DNA of 64,000 bases from contig NW_025919140.1 of assembly GCF_907164915.1 (NCBI RefSeq), positions 1,156,680-1,220,679 of the forward strand. The letters run 5' to 3'. Positions 9,923-22,037 of this stretch are shown here, piece by piece. This stretch comes from Impatiens glandulifera. Its lineage: Eukaryota > Streptophyta > Magnoliopsida > Ericales > Balsaminaceae. The notes below the pieces were generated by a model. That model was not told the DNA's origin, made no database searches, and saw nothing but the letters and a program-made list of their open reading frames with translations. Each line of letters starts with the position of its first letter. The stretch's first letter is position 1. A program made the position numbers and the translations under genes.

Positions 9923-12900
9923 AGGGTTGGATCGTTTAGTTGCTGGTTTGGTGAATGGCATTGGGGGTCTGTCCTGGTCTAGCATGTAGTTTTGATGCTT
10001 CTAGGTCTGGTGGAGTGGTTGCCCCGTTAGGTTTTAGTGCAGCCAGATCGGGTGTCGTACCTAGTGATGTTTTGAATGCAAGTTCTGGTTGTAGTTTGAT
10101 ATCGGGTAATGTCAACTTAGATGATGTCTTGTTGGTTAGGTCTGGGTGTAATCTGGGGTTGAGGATTAGTGTTGAGTAGGGTTCAAGTGCTAAGGTTTCA
10201 AGTTCTACTGATACTGTTGGGTCTGGTCTGCTGGGTGTAGTTTGGGTGCGAATTATGTCAAGTATAATGTTGTGTTAATAGCAGGGTCTAGGTATAATCT
10301 GAGTTTAAGTGATGGCAACTCTGGTCATATTAGCGTTGGTCCTGGTAGTGTGCGAAGGCTTGCTGTTTAAGGTGTTAAGTTGGGTCGATGTGCCGAGGTT
10401 TCAAGTCTTACTGATGCATCTGGAACTGGTGGGTCTGGTTTGAAACACGGGTCCTTTTTTGGGTCTAGTGCTATTCATAATTTCGTGCTGCATGATGAGG
10501 ATTTCACCCTTGCTGATGACATGAGACTTGCTGCTTTTGTCAAGAATACTAACCCTGGTCTTGGAGCTATTTCTGTAAATCTTGCTGGGCTGGTGGGTAG
10601 CGGTGCTATATTATTGATCATTCTGCGTTAAAGATCTTGCCTGATTTTCCTAAGGCTACTTCTGCTGCCGTTAGATCTTGTGAAGAAATGTTGGACCCTG
10701 ACTTTATTGATGGTGATAAAACAGATCATGCCATTCCTGGAGCTAGAACAAAAAGGATGAATAAAAAGCTGAGAAGGAGGTTGAAATTGTTTGGTTCTAG
10801 TTCCCGATCGGATGGCTCTGACTCTGCTGGTTCCCCGATTCATATTCCTAGGCTTATGTGCTCTACTGTGGTTGTCACTCGGTCTCCTGGCCCCATTGTC
10901 TCAGTTCAGCCTGGGAATGAGTCTGATCCTGGTTTTATGGAGACTGTAATCTCTGCTGCTCACACTTCAACATCACATGCTAGCCTCGATCCTATAATTC
11001 TGTCTATTGACCCTGCACATGACATATTACTGCAGACCACTCCGGGCAAACAGTCTTCACAGGCTGATGACGTCTTATCCCGATCCTCATGTTCTAAAAC
11101 TTCTAATAGTGCAGGTTTGTGCACAAATTCTAGTTTTTCTGGGTCAGTTGAGGTCAATAATAGCAAACCGAAGGCTAGGAGGAAGAAATCAAAAAAACGG
11201 GTGAACATTGATCTTATGGAGAACGTAATTGCTGCGCTTGATTCAATTAACAATTTTCATAAGGTTGAAGACAGTGCGTCTGATTTGGAATGTGATGGTG
11301 CAATTATTGGTGAATCTGAATCTCATCTGTCCAAGCTACAGAATCCTGATACGCAGCAGGTTTTGTGTAGAAAGCCTTGTTCCAGACCTACAACAAGTCA
11401 AGGTGTTTGTACTATTAATATGGCCAACTCAACTGGTTTTGAATTTTCCGATTCTGTTGAAAAAAGGCAATGTGATGTTTTAATTGCTGAATTCAAGTTT
11501 ACTAACAAAAAGATGGGATTGATTCTAGTCCCTCCACTCTAGTTTTTACCCCTGATCCTGTCCCCAATGTAAATTCGGCTGCTGAGTTTGAACTTCCAAA
11601 CCCGGGGTCTGATTATATTGTCATTTATTCTCCTCTTTTTGATAATGATCCTAATTCAAGGGTTCATGATGGGAAAGGTTCTCAGCGATCTGTAACTGTG
11701 GATGGGACTGGTCCATGGCTGAAGCCTAACCAAAGTAAAAGGGTGAGACCTCAAACTGGAGGGACATATACTAATGCTGATATTCTGTTAAGGGTTTGGT
11801 TTGATAATATTGCACCTGCTGGTAGTAAACGGGTTAGGTGGGCTGAAAAAATGAATAATGGGCATAAAGAAGGGATTGCCCCGACTGGGTCTACACCTGA
11901 AGCTAGATGTATGGCTTCTGAAGCTGATGCTTCTCATGTTCAGAGTCAACCAAAGCCTACTGGAGGTCCAAAACCTGCTGAAGCTGACGCTACTTGGGGT
12001 AACTAAAAATGAGATCTCTAACTTAACTAGGTTACAAAATCAAATTAGAAAGAAGCTATCTCAGATTAGACGGCAAGAGATTGTCATGGCTAGGGATCGG
12101 TGTGATATGCTCAATGTCCAATTTAATGCTCATTATATGCGGGACTGGAACCTTTTCAATAAGGACCAGTATGGTACTGTTGTAAATTGGTAGGTTGATT
12201 TCATTAAAGAGGTCTCCAAATTCCCCAAAGCCTGTGTTTATTCTGTTAGAGATAATCTCAACAAGTCTTGGCAAAAAGGCAACATTTGGAATAATTCAAC
12301 CACCCCAGACCCTGAAAAAGGGAAGTTCAATATTGACACTGCTTCTTTGGCAACAATTACCCTTGATCAGCCATACAAATTCAAACTTCCCCTGAAGTTG
12401 AAGAAACATGTGTCAAGGCTTGGGAGTCCGTTTTGGTGGGTCATTTTATGGGTAACACAAAGGTCCAATTCAACATTGTTAGAAATTTTTTGCTAGAATT
12501 ATGGGAAAAGAGTGGGCTTGAGAGGGTGACCATTAATGATTTTGGGTTTTATTTTCCGAATTTCCGCAATGAAAGTGACCTCCAAGATATTATAAATGCG
12601 GAATATTCCTTCATCATAAATCGCAGGTTCAAAATTTATAAATGGACTGAAACACTTAATACAAATTGCAATCCTCCTGATATTGAGCAGATCTGGGTTC
12701 AACTCAAGAACGTTCCTCCACATATCTACAATCCTGTTGGGCTAGCTTATGTTTCCAGCATGCTTGGGAAGCCCTTGTCGTTTGATCCAGCCATGGAGGG
12801 TTATGAAAGGGCCTCAGTGGCCAGATTCTGTGTGGAAATACATCCGACCAACAGTCTACCTTTGAAGCTTGAAATGCAGGACAAATTGGGAAATGTTTTT

Positions 12901-13619
12901 AATATTGGAGTGCAGTATGAGTGGATACCAAATCGTTGTATCCGATGCAACACTTTTACCCACTCTATCAAAAGCTACCCTGTCAACAATGCTTGCTCTC
13001 CCAACAATGCTAATCACTCCAATTCATGCACCCCCTCTTAAGCAGCTAAATCATCTCAGCAGCCTGATCAGAACCATATTAATACGCCATAGGTCGGGAG
13101 CTTTGGCAACCAGTCTTATGCTACGGCTGATGCTGATAGGGTCAATGATCTGTTTAGGGTTTTGAAGTCTTGGAGGATTATAGGTATTGGTGCTGGAAAT
13201 GAAATAGTCGATGGTCTGAATAAATTCTTGAAATCTGGGAAACTGGTTAGCATTGGTGTTAAAGTTAAGGGTAAGTCAAGTCTAAAGTGTTTGATGAAAC
13301 AGAACTGGGTTAAAGCTAAGAAAGCGACTGTCAAGCGTGATTGGGCTAATAACAGGGTTAGGAGTCATGGAAAGTTGAATGTTCAGAAATGGGACCTAAT
13401 AGTTCATGCTCCTGGTCATACTGTGAGTGGAGGTCTAATGGCTAATACTAGCACTTTAGATGCTAGAGGGTTAGCTCAGATGCAAGTTTACAAGGAAACC
13501 TTTGGGCTGAAAATAAAGAAAAAGAAGTAGCTCAAACAGGTTTGGATGCAAAAGAGAACTCTGAATGAGAATGGTCACTCTCTCGGCAAGGATTGTATTC
13601 CTCCTAGTCTGAATTGTGC

Positions 13620-13845
13620 CCCTCCTAGACAGGACTATGTTCCTCTCAACCAGGATCGGGTCCTCCTCGGTCAAGATCATGTCTCACATAATCATGACTG
13701 TGTCCCTCCTTGTCAGTATCATGTCACTCTTTGTCAAGACTATTTCCCTCCTTGTCAGGATCATGTCACTCCTTGTCAGGAACATGTCACTCCTTGTCGA
13801 GATCATGTCACTCATTGTCAAGACCGTGGAATTAGATGTCATGAT
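13620..13845 (+). repeat. 21-bp coding tandem repeat (CQDHVTP heptapeptide)
   Basis: A 7-residue unit (C/N/G-Q-D-H/Y/R-V-x-P/L) recurs about ten times in frame; best copies are CQDHVTP, CQEHVTP and CRDHVTH around 13756-13820. The period of 21 bp keeps the frame. Confidence 0.85.
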
Positions 13846-15103
13846 CGGATACTCCCAATTCAGAACCGGAAAATGGAGTCTTCTCAAGGACTTATATGTT
13901 CTGGCACCCTTAATACACGGGATCATGGTCTCTTTTCAAAAATTAGGGTCTCCCCTCAATATGATGAAAGAGTCCCCAGTCAAGACCGTGAGGATCCTAT
14001 GCGTGACAACAGTGATATTGTCCAGGACCGTGTCCCATGTCAGAATGTTGGGTATGATCGGCAAAACAGTTCTGCTAAGACCATTTTTTGTGCTGGTAAG
14101 GATGTTAGTATTCAGTGCATTGATGAATTTAAACAGAATCGAGGATCTATTCAGCAAGACCGCATGCTAGCCATTAAGGACTTTGAGGGTCATTGTCAGG
14201 ACCCTGTCTTAAGGTCGGAAGCTACTGTTTCTGGTGGAAATCCTAACCTTCATGGGCATGATCTCCCATCAGAATTAAATCCTCTTATGAATGATGCTGG
14301 GTTTGATATTTCAAGAATTGCTAAGGTCTCTAGCCATGAAAGCATTAGGATTTCTAATAAGACCGAGGTTGGCTTGCGAACTGATGTCATCCCTCGGTCT
14401 GAAGGTACTAATTGGACTGGTATTTCTACTATGGATGATAAGTTTGACATTACTGGGTGTGATCTACATAAGAAAAGGGTTGGGATTTAGCAGGTTCTAA
14501 GCAGTAATGATCTAACTGAGTCAATAAATAGTGAAAGCCACACGGTTGGTCATGAGATTGATGGTTCTGAATTTGGTCGATCTGAGATTGAGTTGGTTGC
14601 TCCTAAAGATAATTTGGTTGGTTATAATTGGTTGAATGAAATTGATAATGCAAGGTCGGATGGGCCCTTTGATTTGGTATTGGCAGATTGGTCTAATTCC
14701 GGGTTTGTTGTCTCAAAGGCTGATTTGGTTAAACATTCTGCTGCTCCTGATATTGATGGGTCTGTTGGATATGAAGGCGTTGATCTGAATGAATCTGGGC
14801 TGGGTTTACTTAGAATTCCTATTTCTGATCCTATCTCAATAGATATGAGTGCTGGAAACAAATTTGACAACCATGAGCATCATGTTGACTTATCGGGCAT
14901 AAACTTGATTGAATGTGGTTCTCATTCCTTCACGAGGCCTAAAATTGATGTTAATCACTACGTGGCTATTGATGACAGTAAAAACATTGATTCCTATGGT
15001 TTTTTGAAGGCAAAAGCAGTGTTGATGGGGATAACAAAATGGCTAGAAGTCTTGCTAGCTGTAGCGACGTTGAAATTCAGGAGCTCAACTCGTATATCCA
15101 TTC

Positions 15104-18100
15104 ATGAATATTATGACATGGAATATACGGGGCCTCAATGATCCTATCAAATGCAATGAAATTCGTAGAATCATTGAGGAGTATAAACTTACTATTTTAG
15201 GTATTCTTGAAACTAAGATAAAGGACCACAATGTTGATCGCATCAAATGCCTTTGTATGGACAGAAATTGGAATATTTTACACAATTCTAATAGCAGAAC
15301 CGGAATCTGGGTTGCTTGGAACAGTGATGTGGCTGACATCAAGATGATATACTCCTCCGATCAAGTTATTATGGTTGAAGTTAAAAGCAAAGTTGACGAC
15401 AATCTTTTTCGTTTGGCTATTGTTTTATGCCTGTAATTCGGGGTCGGATAGGAGGATTTGTGGAGCTGTCTGAAAGCCAAGATTGTTGATGAGGATCCTT
15501 GGGCTGTTATTGGGGATTTCAACGTTACTAGATTTGAAAATGAAATGAGTCCTGAATCTGATATCACCCAAGACATGATAGACTTTAATGAGTGTATTCG
15601 TGACATTAGGTGTGTCGAACCGACCAACTCCGGCAACCTGTTTACTTGGTTCTCTACGAGGGGTGATGAGAAAATTAGAAGGAGCAGAATTGATAGGGGT
15701 CTTATTAACTCGAGTTGGGATGCTATGTTTCCTAGAAGCCATGTTCATATCCTTAACCTGGGAATCTCTGATCACTGTCCATTTAAGCTCTATTGGGAAA
15801 AGAAAAAGAAAGTGAAGAGTCTTTTTAATTTCTTCAAAATTTGGATGGATAATGATAAATTTAAATACATTCTCTATGAGGTCTGGAACACTCGCGTGGA
15901 TGGCTCTGATATGTTTCAGGTGTCGGAGAAATTGAGACTTCTTAAGAATCGGCTCACTAAATTTGATCGTAAAATTTAGCAACATTTCTAAGAAAGTCAT
16001 GGCTGCGAGGGCTGATCTTGAGGAGGTTCAATCCCGCTTTCTTCACGAAGACATTGATGATCTCCTTTGGGATGAGGAAAAATCTGCTCTTGCTTCTTTT
16101 AGAGATCTCAGTTCTATGGAGGAGAGTTTTGTAAGATAGAAAACGAGATAGAGTTGGGTTTCTCTTGGGGACAAGAATACGCCTTTTTTTATCGGAAGTA
16201 TTCTTCCAGAAATCTTCGAAACAACGTTCATAGACTCAAGAAGGATAGTGGATACTTTGTGCATGGACAGGAGAAAATTCCAAACTTGGCTGTCCAATTC
16301 TACCATGGGCTTATGGGTACTAATACCGGGCATCATCTTAGTCACCTCAACAAGCTTTATCATATTGTTGACAAGAGGATCTCTGCTGAGGATAGTTGGG
16401 ATCTTATCAAGGTTGTGTCAAGGGATGAAGTCAGAAAGGCTCTCGCGAGTATCAATGGTAATAAGAGCCCCGAGCCTGATGGTTTCAATGCAAAATTTTT
16501 TAAGATCAAATTAGATATTGTGGGTAATGACATTACAGAAGGGGTGCTTGAATTCTTTCGTAATGCGAAAATGTTAACCCAATGGAATGTCACTATGCTT
16601 AATCTTATACCAAAAAATTTCGTGCCTGAAAAAATACAAGACTTTCGCCCCATTTCTTGTTGTAATGTTGTGTGTAAAATCATTTCCAAAATTCTTGCTA
16701 AGCGCTTTCAAAGAGTTATTTCTAAGTTAGTGAGTCTAGGACAATATACATTTATTCCCAGTAGGTCCATATCGCATAACATTCTTCTAATGCAGAATCT
16801 TCTTAAGGGTTATGGGAGAAGGAAAATTTCACCCCGGGTTGCATTTAAAATTGATATTCGCAAGGCTCTTGATTCTGTTAAATGGGGAACTATTCATTAA
16901 TTTCTTGTTGTTTCTAGTTTTCCTAGGATATATATTGATTGGATTATGCAGTGTGTCTCTACCTCCCGCTTTGTTGTCTACGTTAATGGTGTATACGGGG
17001 GCTATTTCAAGGGCGAAAATGGTATGAGACAGGGCGATCCTCTCCCTTCTTACATCTTCGTATTGATCATGGAGGCCTTTGAGAGTGTCTTAACGACATT
17101 TTGAAAGAATCGCCATTACACTTTCCACCCTTTCTACGAGGAGGAGAAGATCACCCATCTTTGTTTTGCAGACGACCTATTCTTGCTTGCACATGCTGAT
17201 GTTGAGACCATTAAAACTATAAAAGATGCGCTTACATTCTTTTCTGATGTTACAGGTTTATCAATTAATGTAGATAAGAGTGCAACGTTCTATGGTGGTG
17301 TTGATGATGAGACAAAGGCAAGGATACAAGACATTATGGGCATCTATGATGGGTCGTTTCCGGTACGTTATTTGGGTATTCTGCTCACAATAAGGCAGAT
17401 CCAAGTTATTCACTATAGGCCGCTCATTGAAAAAGTCAAGAACGTCATTAGGGTTGGGCGTCTAAGAAGCTTTCGTATGCGGGCATAATCAAGTTGGTTG
17501 GAAGCGTGGTCATGGGGTTAATTGGATATTGGTCTCAACAAGTTATTCCCCCGAAGAAAGTTATGAAAGAGCTGAACACCATTATGCGTAACTTTATTTG
17601 GGGCAGCCAAGGTCGTGGGGGCAAGAAAGTCAAGTGGACCGACGTTTGTAAACCGAAAGAAGAAGGTGGTATTGGGATGAGGAGCTGTGTGGAATGGAAC
17701 CGGGCCATTACTTACAAACATCTTTGGGCGTTGCAAACAAAACATAATTCCTTATAGGTCAAATTGGTGCACTCTAGGTTCTTGAAGCGTGAATTGAGCA
17801 TTTAGACTTGTAGAATTACCGACGACATGACTTGGTCTTTGAATAAGATATTTAAAACTGAAAAACAACTTTGATTTGATCTTTCATATTCGTCTTGGAG
17901 ATGGGCGTGGCACTCTCTTTTGGCACGACCCTTGGTTCGAAGACCGACCGTTGATCATTAAAGAGGAATTCCGAGGATTGAGAATTAGAAAGGATTGTAC
18001 GGCTGCCACGGTTTGCGATATTGATGTTGGGCTTTGGGCCTCAATTATTAAACGGGTTCTGTAAGTAAGACGAGTATTAGATTATTTGAGTAGTATCCGT

Positions 18101-18750
18101 CTAAGTGATAGGGTTGATGTTCACTCTTGGGTAACTGAGGAGGATGGTAAATTGAAGTCGAGAATGGTTTGGAATGCTATAAGAGAAAGAGGTCAAATTG
18201 TCGATTGGGCTGCTCTCGTTTGGTCTTCAAAGGTTATTCTGAGGCATTGTTTCATCATTTGGTTGGCTTTCCGTGGTAGACTTAGTACTCGTGATCGTAT
18301 TCTTTCTTATATGGATATTCCGGACGCCAATTGTGTTCTTTGTAGTGGGTTTGCGGAGTCCATTGATCATCTTTTGGGTGGCTGTTTTTTTCTAAGTCTA
18401 TTTGGAATCTTTTCACTTTAGCCATGGGAATTGTGAGCTTGCTGGGGTCTTGGGAGGATATAAAAGTTTCTGCCCAAGTCTTATCTAAAAGTAGTAAATT
18501 TCATGCTAACGTCTTTAAGTGTGGGTTTGCTGCCATCGTTTATCATTTGTGGGCCGAGAGAAATACTAGAGTCTTTGGTAGAGTTTGTCAAAACGTTGAT
18601 CATATGTGGAGCGACATTGTATTTGATTGTGGTGCGCTAATTAGAACGTGGAGGCGGGTTCCTAAAGGCGAGCGAAAATGGGTCCTTTGTCGCGAATGGA
18701 AAGTCAATTATGATGAAGTCACATCTTTTAAATATTTTAAGGCTAGCTAG
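15104..18750 (+). pseudogene. LINE ORF2: endonuclease-reverse transcriptase, degraded
   Basis: Most of the sequence uses one frame, broken by stops at 15434, 15977 and 16898 and others; small indels near 17455 and 18420 change frame. An APE-type endonuclease opens it: MTWNIRGLN near 15113, GDFNVTRF near 15514 and SDHCPF near 15770. Reverse transcriptase covers about 16440-17440. The catalytic box reads FADD at 17165-17176, the usual L1 form. A zf-RVT domain follows (about 18120-18420, motif CVLCSGFAESIDHLL). No RNase H is seen. The protein nicks target DNA and copies its own RNA at the nick. The start overlaps ORF1 by 38 nt. It cannot be translated intact. Confidence 0.85.
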
Positions 18751-18909
18751 TTCTTTATGTTTTGTTTGTAAGTCATGTGTGTTGCTTTTTTAGAATTGTT
18801 TGTTTCTTGAATTTTAATATAACTTTCTAGGTTTGTTAGAAAGTTAGAGAAAGCTATTTCCGTTTTCTTTCCCGTTTTGGGATTTTAATAAAATGACACT
18901 AATTCGTTT

Positions 18910-18950
18910 CCCCCCCCCCCCAAAAAAAATAACAAAATAATAATAACAAC
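18910..18950 (+). repeat. LINE 3' end: C12 run and A-rich tail
   Basis: Twelve C residues (18910-18921) are followed by A8 and an A-rich AAC/AAT sequence, preceded by AATAAAATG. A simple-sequence tail is typical of plant LINE 3' ends. Confidence 0.6.
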
Positions 18951-19024
18951 AAGCTATCAAGCAACAAAAAAACCATCCAAACTTTTAAACACAAGTATCA
19001 CATCTAGAATAAAGAACAATGCTC

Positions 19025-21334
19025 TCAAACCAACTCTTCTTCTCCATATTCTTCTACCACATGCTTTTCATTTGACTCAAATTCAACTTCTTCCATATTC
19101 ACTTCCTCATTTTCAGATTCAAAATCATCAATTTTAAGTTCTCTCATCCTAGAACTTCTTTGAGCTTCAGAAGTAAAAATCTCACCAACCTCATCATCAT
19201 CAATATCAGTCGCCTGAACAAGCCATCCTTGTGCTTCACTTTTATTAATATCAACTAACACATTAACATCTCTCCTTCTCCATATTATTCCTATTAAATA
19301 ATTGTGAATTGAATTGAACTTAAACTAGATTGTTTAATTGGGAAGTATCTAGTCTATTTCTCTTATTGGTATGTATCTATAAGAAAAAAATAGAAAAAAA
19401 GTTGTATAATAAGGAAGAAAAAAACTAGTAAAAATAGAAAAATGCGTGTGTATTTATTTTTCAATTATTTATGCTACTAACCCCTTCAAATGTGCTCCAC
19501 TTTCTTTCGCATCCAGAAGCACTAGTCGTCAATGATAAAATCTTTATAGTAATTCTTTGCAAGTTAGGAGTCCAATGACCATAATTTAACCACCAAATTG
19601 TTGTTTAAATGAAAAACAAATAACATAAATAATGAATTAATACTTTTAATGAGAAGGATTAACAAATTAATATAAAGATTATATTTTTCTTTACCTAGAT
19701 CAAACTTGTCATCATTTACTTCACATCATTTTGCTGCAATAGGCTTCCCAAAAATTCCTCCTTTAATCTTTTAAATTGGTAACTCAACATTTATGACTGT
19801 ATTCATCATATCAAAGTCATTATGCAAAATCACTTCAAGACTATTAATAACCACATTTGAGACCACACTATCTAATAAAAGTAAGCAATCAAATGCAATG
19901 GGGTGTTTAATCTATCTTTCATCTTTGTATCCATTATCACCAAAATAGGCTCGTAGTTTTTGAGATTATTTTTTAGGGATGTTATGATATCTTTTTTTGA
20001 AGCTCACCATATAAAAAGTCTATTGTATCAACAAGACGAAGCACTTGAACCAAATGTGCAAGAATTGTCAAGTATGAGATCACACCATTCTAAAAGCCAA
20101 TACTCGTCATAGTTGAGTGACTTGCTTTTCCTTTGGCCGAATTAGACCATTTGCATTCATCTCATTCAGTGCTATAAAACATTGCAATCAAACTTTCTTT
20201 CCGGGTTCAGACCCTGAATGCCATACCTTGCTGAAGGCGATTCACGAGACTTCAATTGCACCTTTTTCTTAACCAAACTTTATAAAGTAAGGAACGAAGA
20301 AGAAAATATAGTGACTTATGGCTTCACTATATATCTCTTTTTTGTATATGACCTCATCATGGATAGAGTCCTGTGATGATCATAAATGAAGATGGTTAAA
20401 CTTTGGCTTGATCAAGGATTTTCTTGAACCGAGGTAGTTTTGCAATGCCCTCGAGCATAAGGTTAATTGTATATGTAGCACATGATGTCCAAAATATCGT
20501 TGCCTTTTTTTTCTACATCATATTTGTTACTCCCATATTGTAAGAAACATTGTTAGTTACTATTTGAACGACTTTCTCCAACCCAACTTTCGTAATGCAT
20601 TGATCCACATACTCAAGAATCACTGCACATATGTGTGGTATATCCGAAAAATCCTTAGAAGAATGGAAAACAATAACTACCCTTGAATTAATATACAAGT
20701 TCATGATGCTTCTTATCTTTCTATCACTCCAGCCATCAGTCATGATTGAACATCCACTATTTTTCCATTTATCTTCATGTATCTTCAATTTAGTATTGGT
20801 TCTGTCAACTGATTTTTTCAACAATGGCTCCCTAAATTCATATTGACTAGGAGGTTTTAACCTTCTTCCAAATTGATCAAGTGCTTATACAAAAACCTTA
20901 ATGTTATCCAAGTCAAATGCAATGAAAGATATGCCAACTTCATAAACACAATCAGCCAAATAATCCTTCACGCGATTTGATCTCTCTTTCCAAATAACAT
21001 CATGGATGTTCTGTTCTCTCATTATCTTTGCTACATTTAGAGAAACTTCAGGATCAATGGTTATAGCAAAATTGTCCATAGGTCCAAGATAATGGGGTGG
21101 TTTAGTGGTCCTAATAACTCCCTAAATTCATCTTATTCAACATAATAATTTTTTTTACTCTAACCCCTTCACATTCACACTAGATATAAACTCTTCTTTT
21201 CGCATTTTCTTGCTTTTTTTCTTGTTCATTCCTATATTAATAACATTTCTACACTTGTCTTCAACTTCAATTTCGGATGAGAGTTGAGCTTGGGAGGGAG
21301 TACTAGTATAGGCTGAAGCATTTGAAGATGCCAT
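19025..21334 (-). pseudogene. hAT transposase (DUF659 + hATC), degraded
   Basis: On the minus strand the likely start is ATG at 21334-21332 (MASSNASAYT). The pre-DUF659 part (GPMDNFAITIDPE, then KERSNRVKDYLADCVYEVGI) lies at about 21085-20880. DUF659 itself follows at about 20880-20515, with the hallmarks GCSIMTDGWSDRK and VVQIVTNNVS. The dimerisation domain hATC is recognisable at about 19570-19485 (TTSASGCERKWSTFE), and an acidic C-terminal tail ends at 19025. The family cuts and pastes hAT elements using a DDE-fold nuclease. No BED zinc finger is visible at the N-terminus. Frameshifts and stops between 20500 and 19570 remove a continuous product. Confidence 0.85.
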
Positions 21335-22014
21335 TGAAAATATACCTAATATACCTAAATGCAATTTGTAAAATTTTCATTTTTTAATGAGTTTCAAAAG
21401 AAGATAGATAAATAAGAAAGCACCCATGTGATACATAATAATATCATAATACCACCTAACTTAAGTTAACAAAAATCATTCCCTACAGATCTTCTTTGAC
21501 GGATTAAAAGCAAACATCTTCTTTAAAAATCAATGGCCAAAGGAATGGCATGTGGATATAGAGAAGAGAAGTGAGTACCTTTAAAATAAGGTAAGTTCTT
21601 GATGTACTTCTTTTCCTTAGTAGTGTTGATAAAACAAAGATCGTCTTCCTTCAGGGTGCCGAGTTGATAAACGATCGTCTTCCTTCGGTCTACCGAGTTG
21701 ATAATCTTTTCCGATTAAAAAAATGTTAATTGAGAACATGAGGTAGACTAAGAGAACGACGAGTTATACAACTCACTGGAAGTTCAAGCTCTAGATGAAG
21801 TAGTGGGTAGTTAAGGGTAGTGGGTAGAGTCTAGATAGCGTTTGAAATGCTATTTTAGTTAGATATTACAAAAAAAGAAAAAATCAGTTGGGCGCCCGAA
21901 TTAACCATTTAGGCGTCCATGAGCACCGAAAAGGCATCCGAGCAGTTTTTTCAAACGAATAGAGGCTTTTTGGTGTGCTAGGCTAGCGCTGAGCGCTTAG
22001 GCGTGCCTAGGCCG

Positions 22015-22029
22015 AAATTTAGAACACTA
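22015..22029 (-). repeat. Right terminal inverted repeat of the hAT element
   Basis: AAATTTAGAACACTA, complementary to the left terminus at 9103-9117 except for the outermost base. Confidence 0.9.
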
Positions 22030-22037
22030 ATAAATAA
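22030..22037. repeat. Right 8-bp target site duplication of the hAT element
   Basis: ATAAATAA, identical to 9095-9102. Confidence 0.9.

Larger units (their letters stand above)
9590..15141 (+). pseudogene. LINE ORF1-like (gag-type) region, degraded
   Basis: Reading frames switch between about 9590 and 12400, then one frame is used from 12433 to the stop at 15139-15141, broken by several stops. A DUF4283-like domain lies at about 12400-12930. It is followed by a zinc-knuckle-like motif at about 12930-12980 (RCIRCNTFTH) whose last Cys position reads Tyr. Upstream sequence is Ser/Gly-rich, with a 69-bp repeat near 9786-9920. Downstream are heptapeptide repeats (13546-13850) and a long acidic, low-complexity part. 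In plant L1 elements ORF1 binds RNA and helps form the RNP. Total span is far longer than usual plant ORF1 proteins, so part may be captured or fused sequence. Confidence 0.65.
9425..18950 (+). mobile_element. L1-type LINE inserted in the hAT element
   Basis: Plus-strand non-LTR element with an ORF1-like region, then endonuclease, reverse transcriptase and zf-RVT sequences. It ends with AATAAAATG, a 12-C run (18910-18921) and an A-rich tail. It interrupts the hAT element, whose sequence resumes after about 18950. The 5' edge is approximate: AAAATAACATAATA near 9409-9420 resembles the A-rich sequence after the tail but is not a clear target duplication. Confidence 0.8.
9103..22029 (-). mobile_element. 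Decayed hAT (DUF659-type) DNA transposon carrying a nested LINE
   Basis: Bounded by 15-bp inverted repeats (left CAGTGTTCTAAATTT at 9103; right complement TAGTGTTCTAAATTT ending at 22029, one mismatch) and a perfect 8-bp target duplication, ATAAATAA. Both subterminal regions are rich in GGCGCC, CTAGGC and TTAGGCG-like motifs, which may be transposase binding sites. The transposase remnant is on the minus strand in the right arm. The 12.9-kb span includes the LINE; without it the element would be about 3.4 kb, normal for an autonomous hAT. Stops and lost segments show it is no longer active by itself. Confidence 0.9.

Noticed and set aside
16154..16900. A separate short reverse-transcriptase gene
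   Set aside because: Same frame and order as the rest of LINE ORF2; the stops on each side are mutations.
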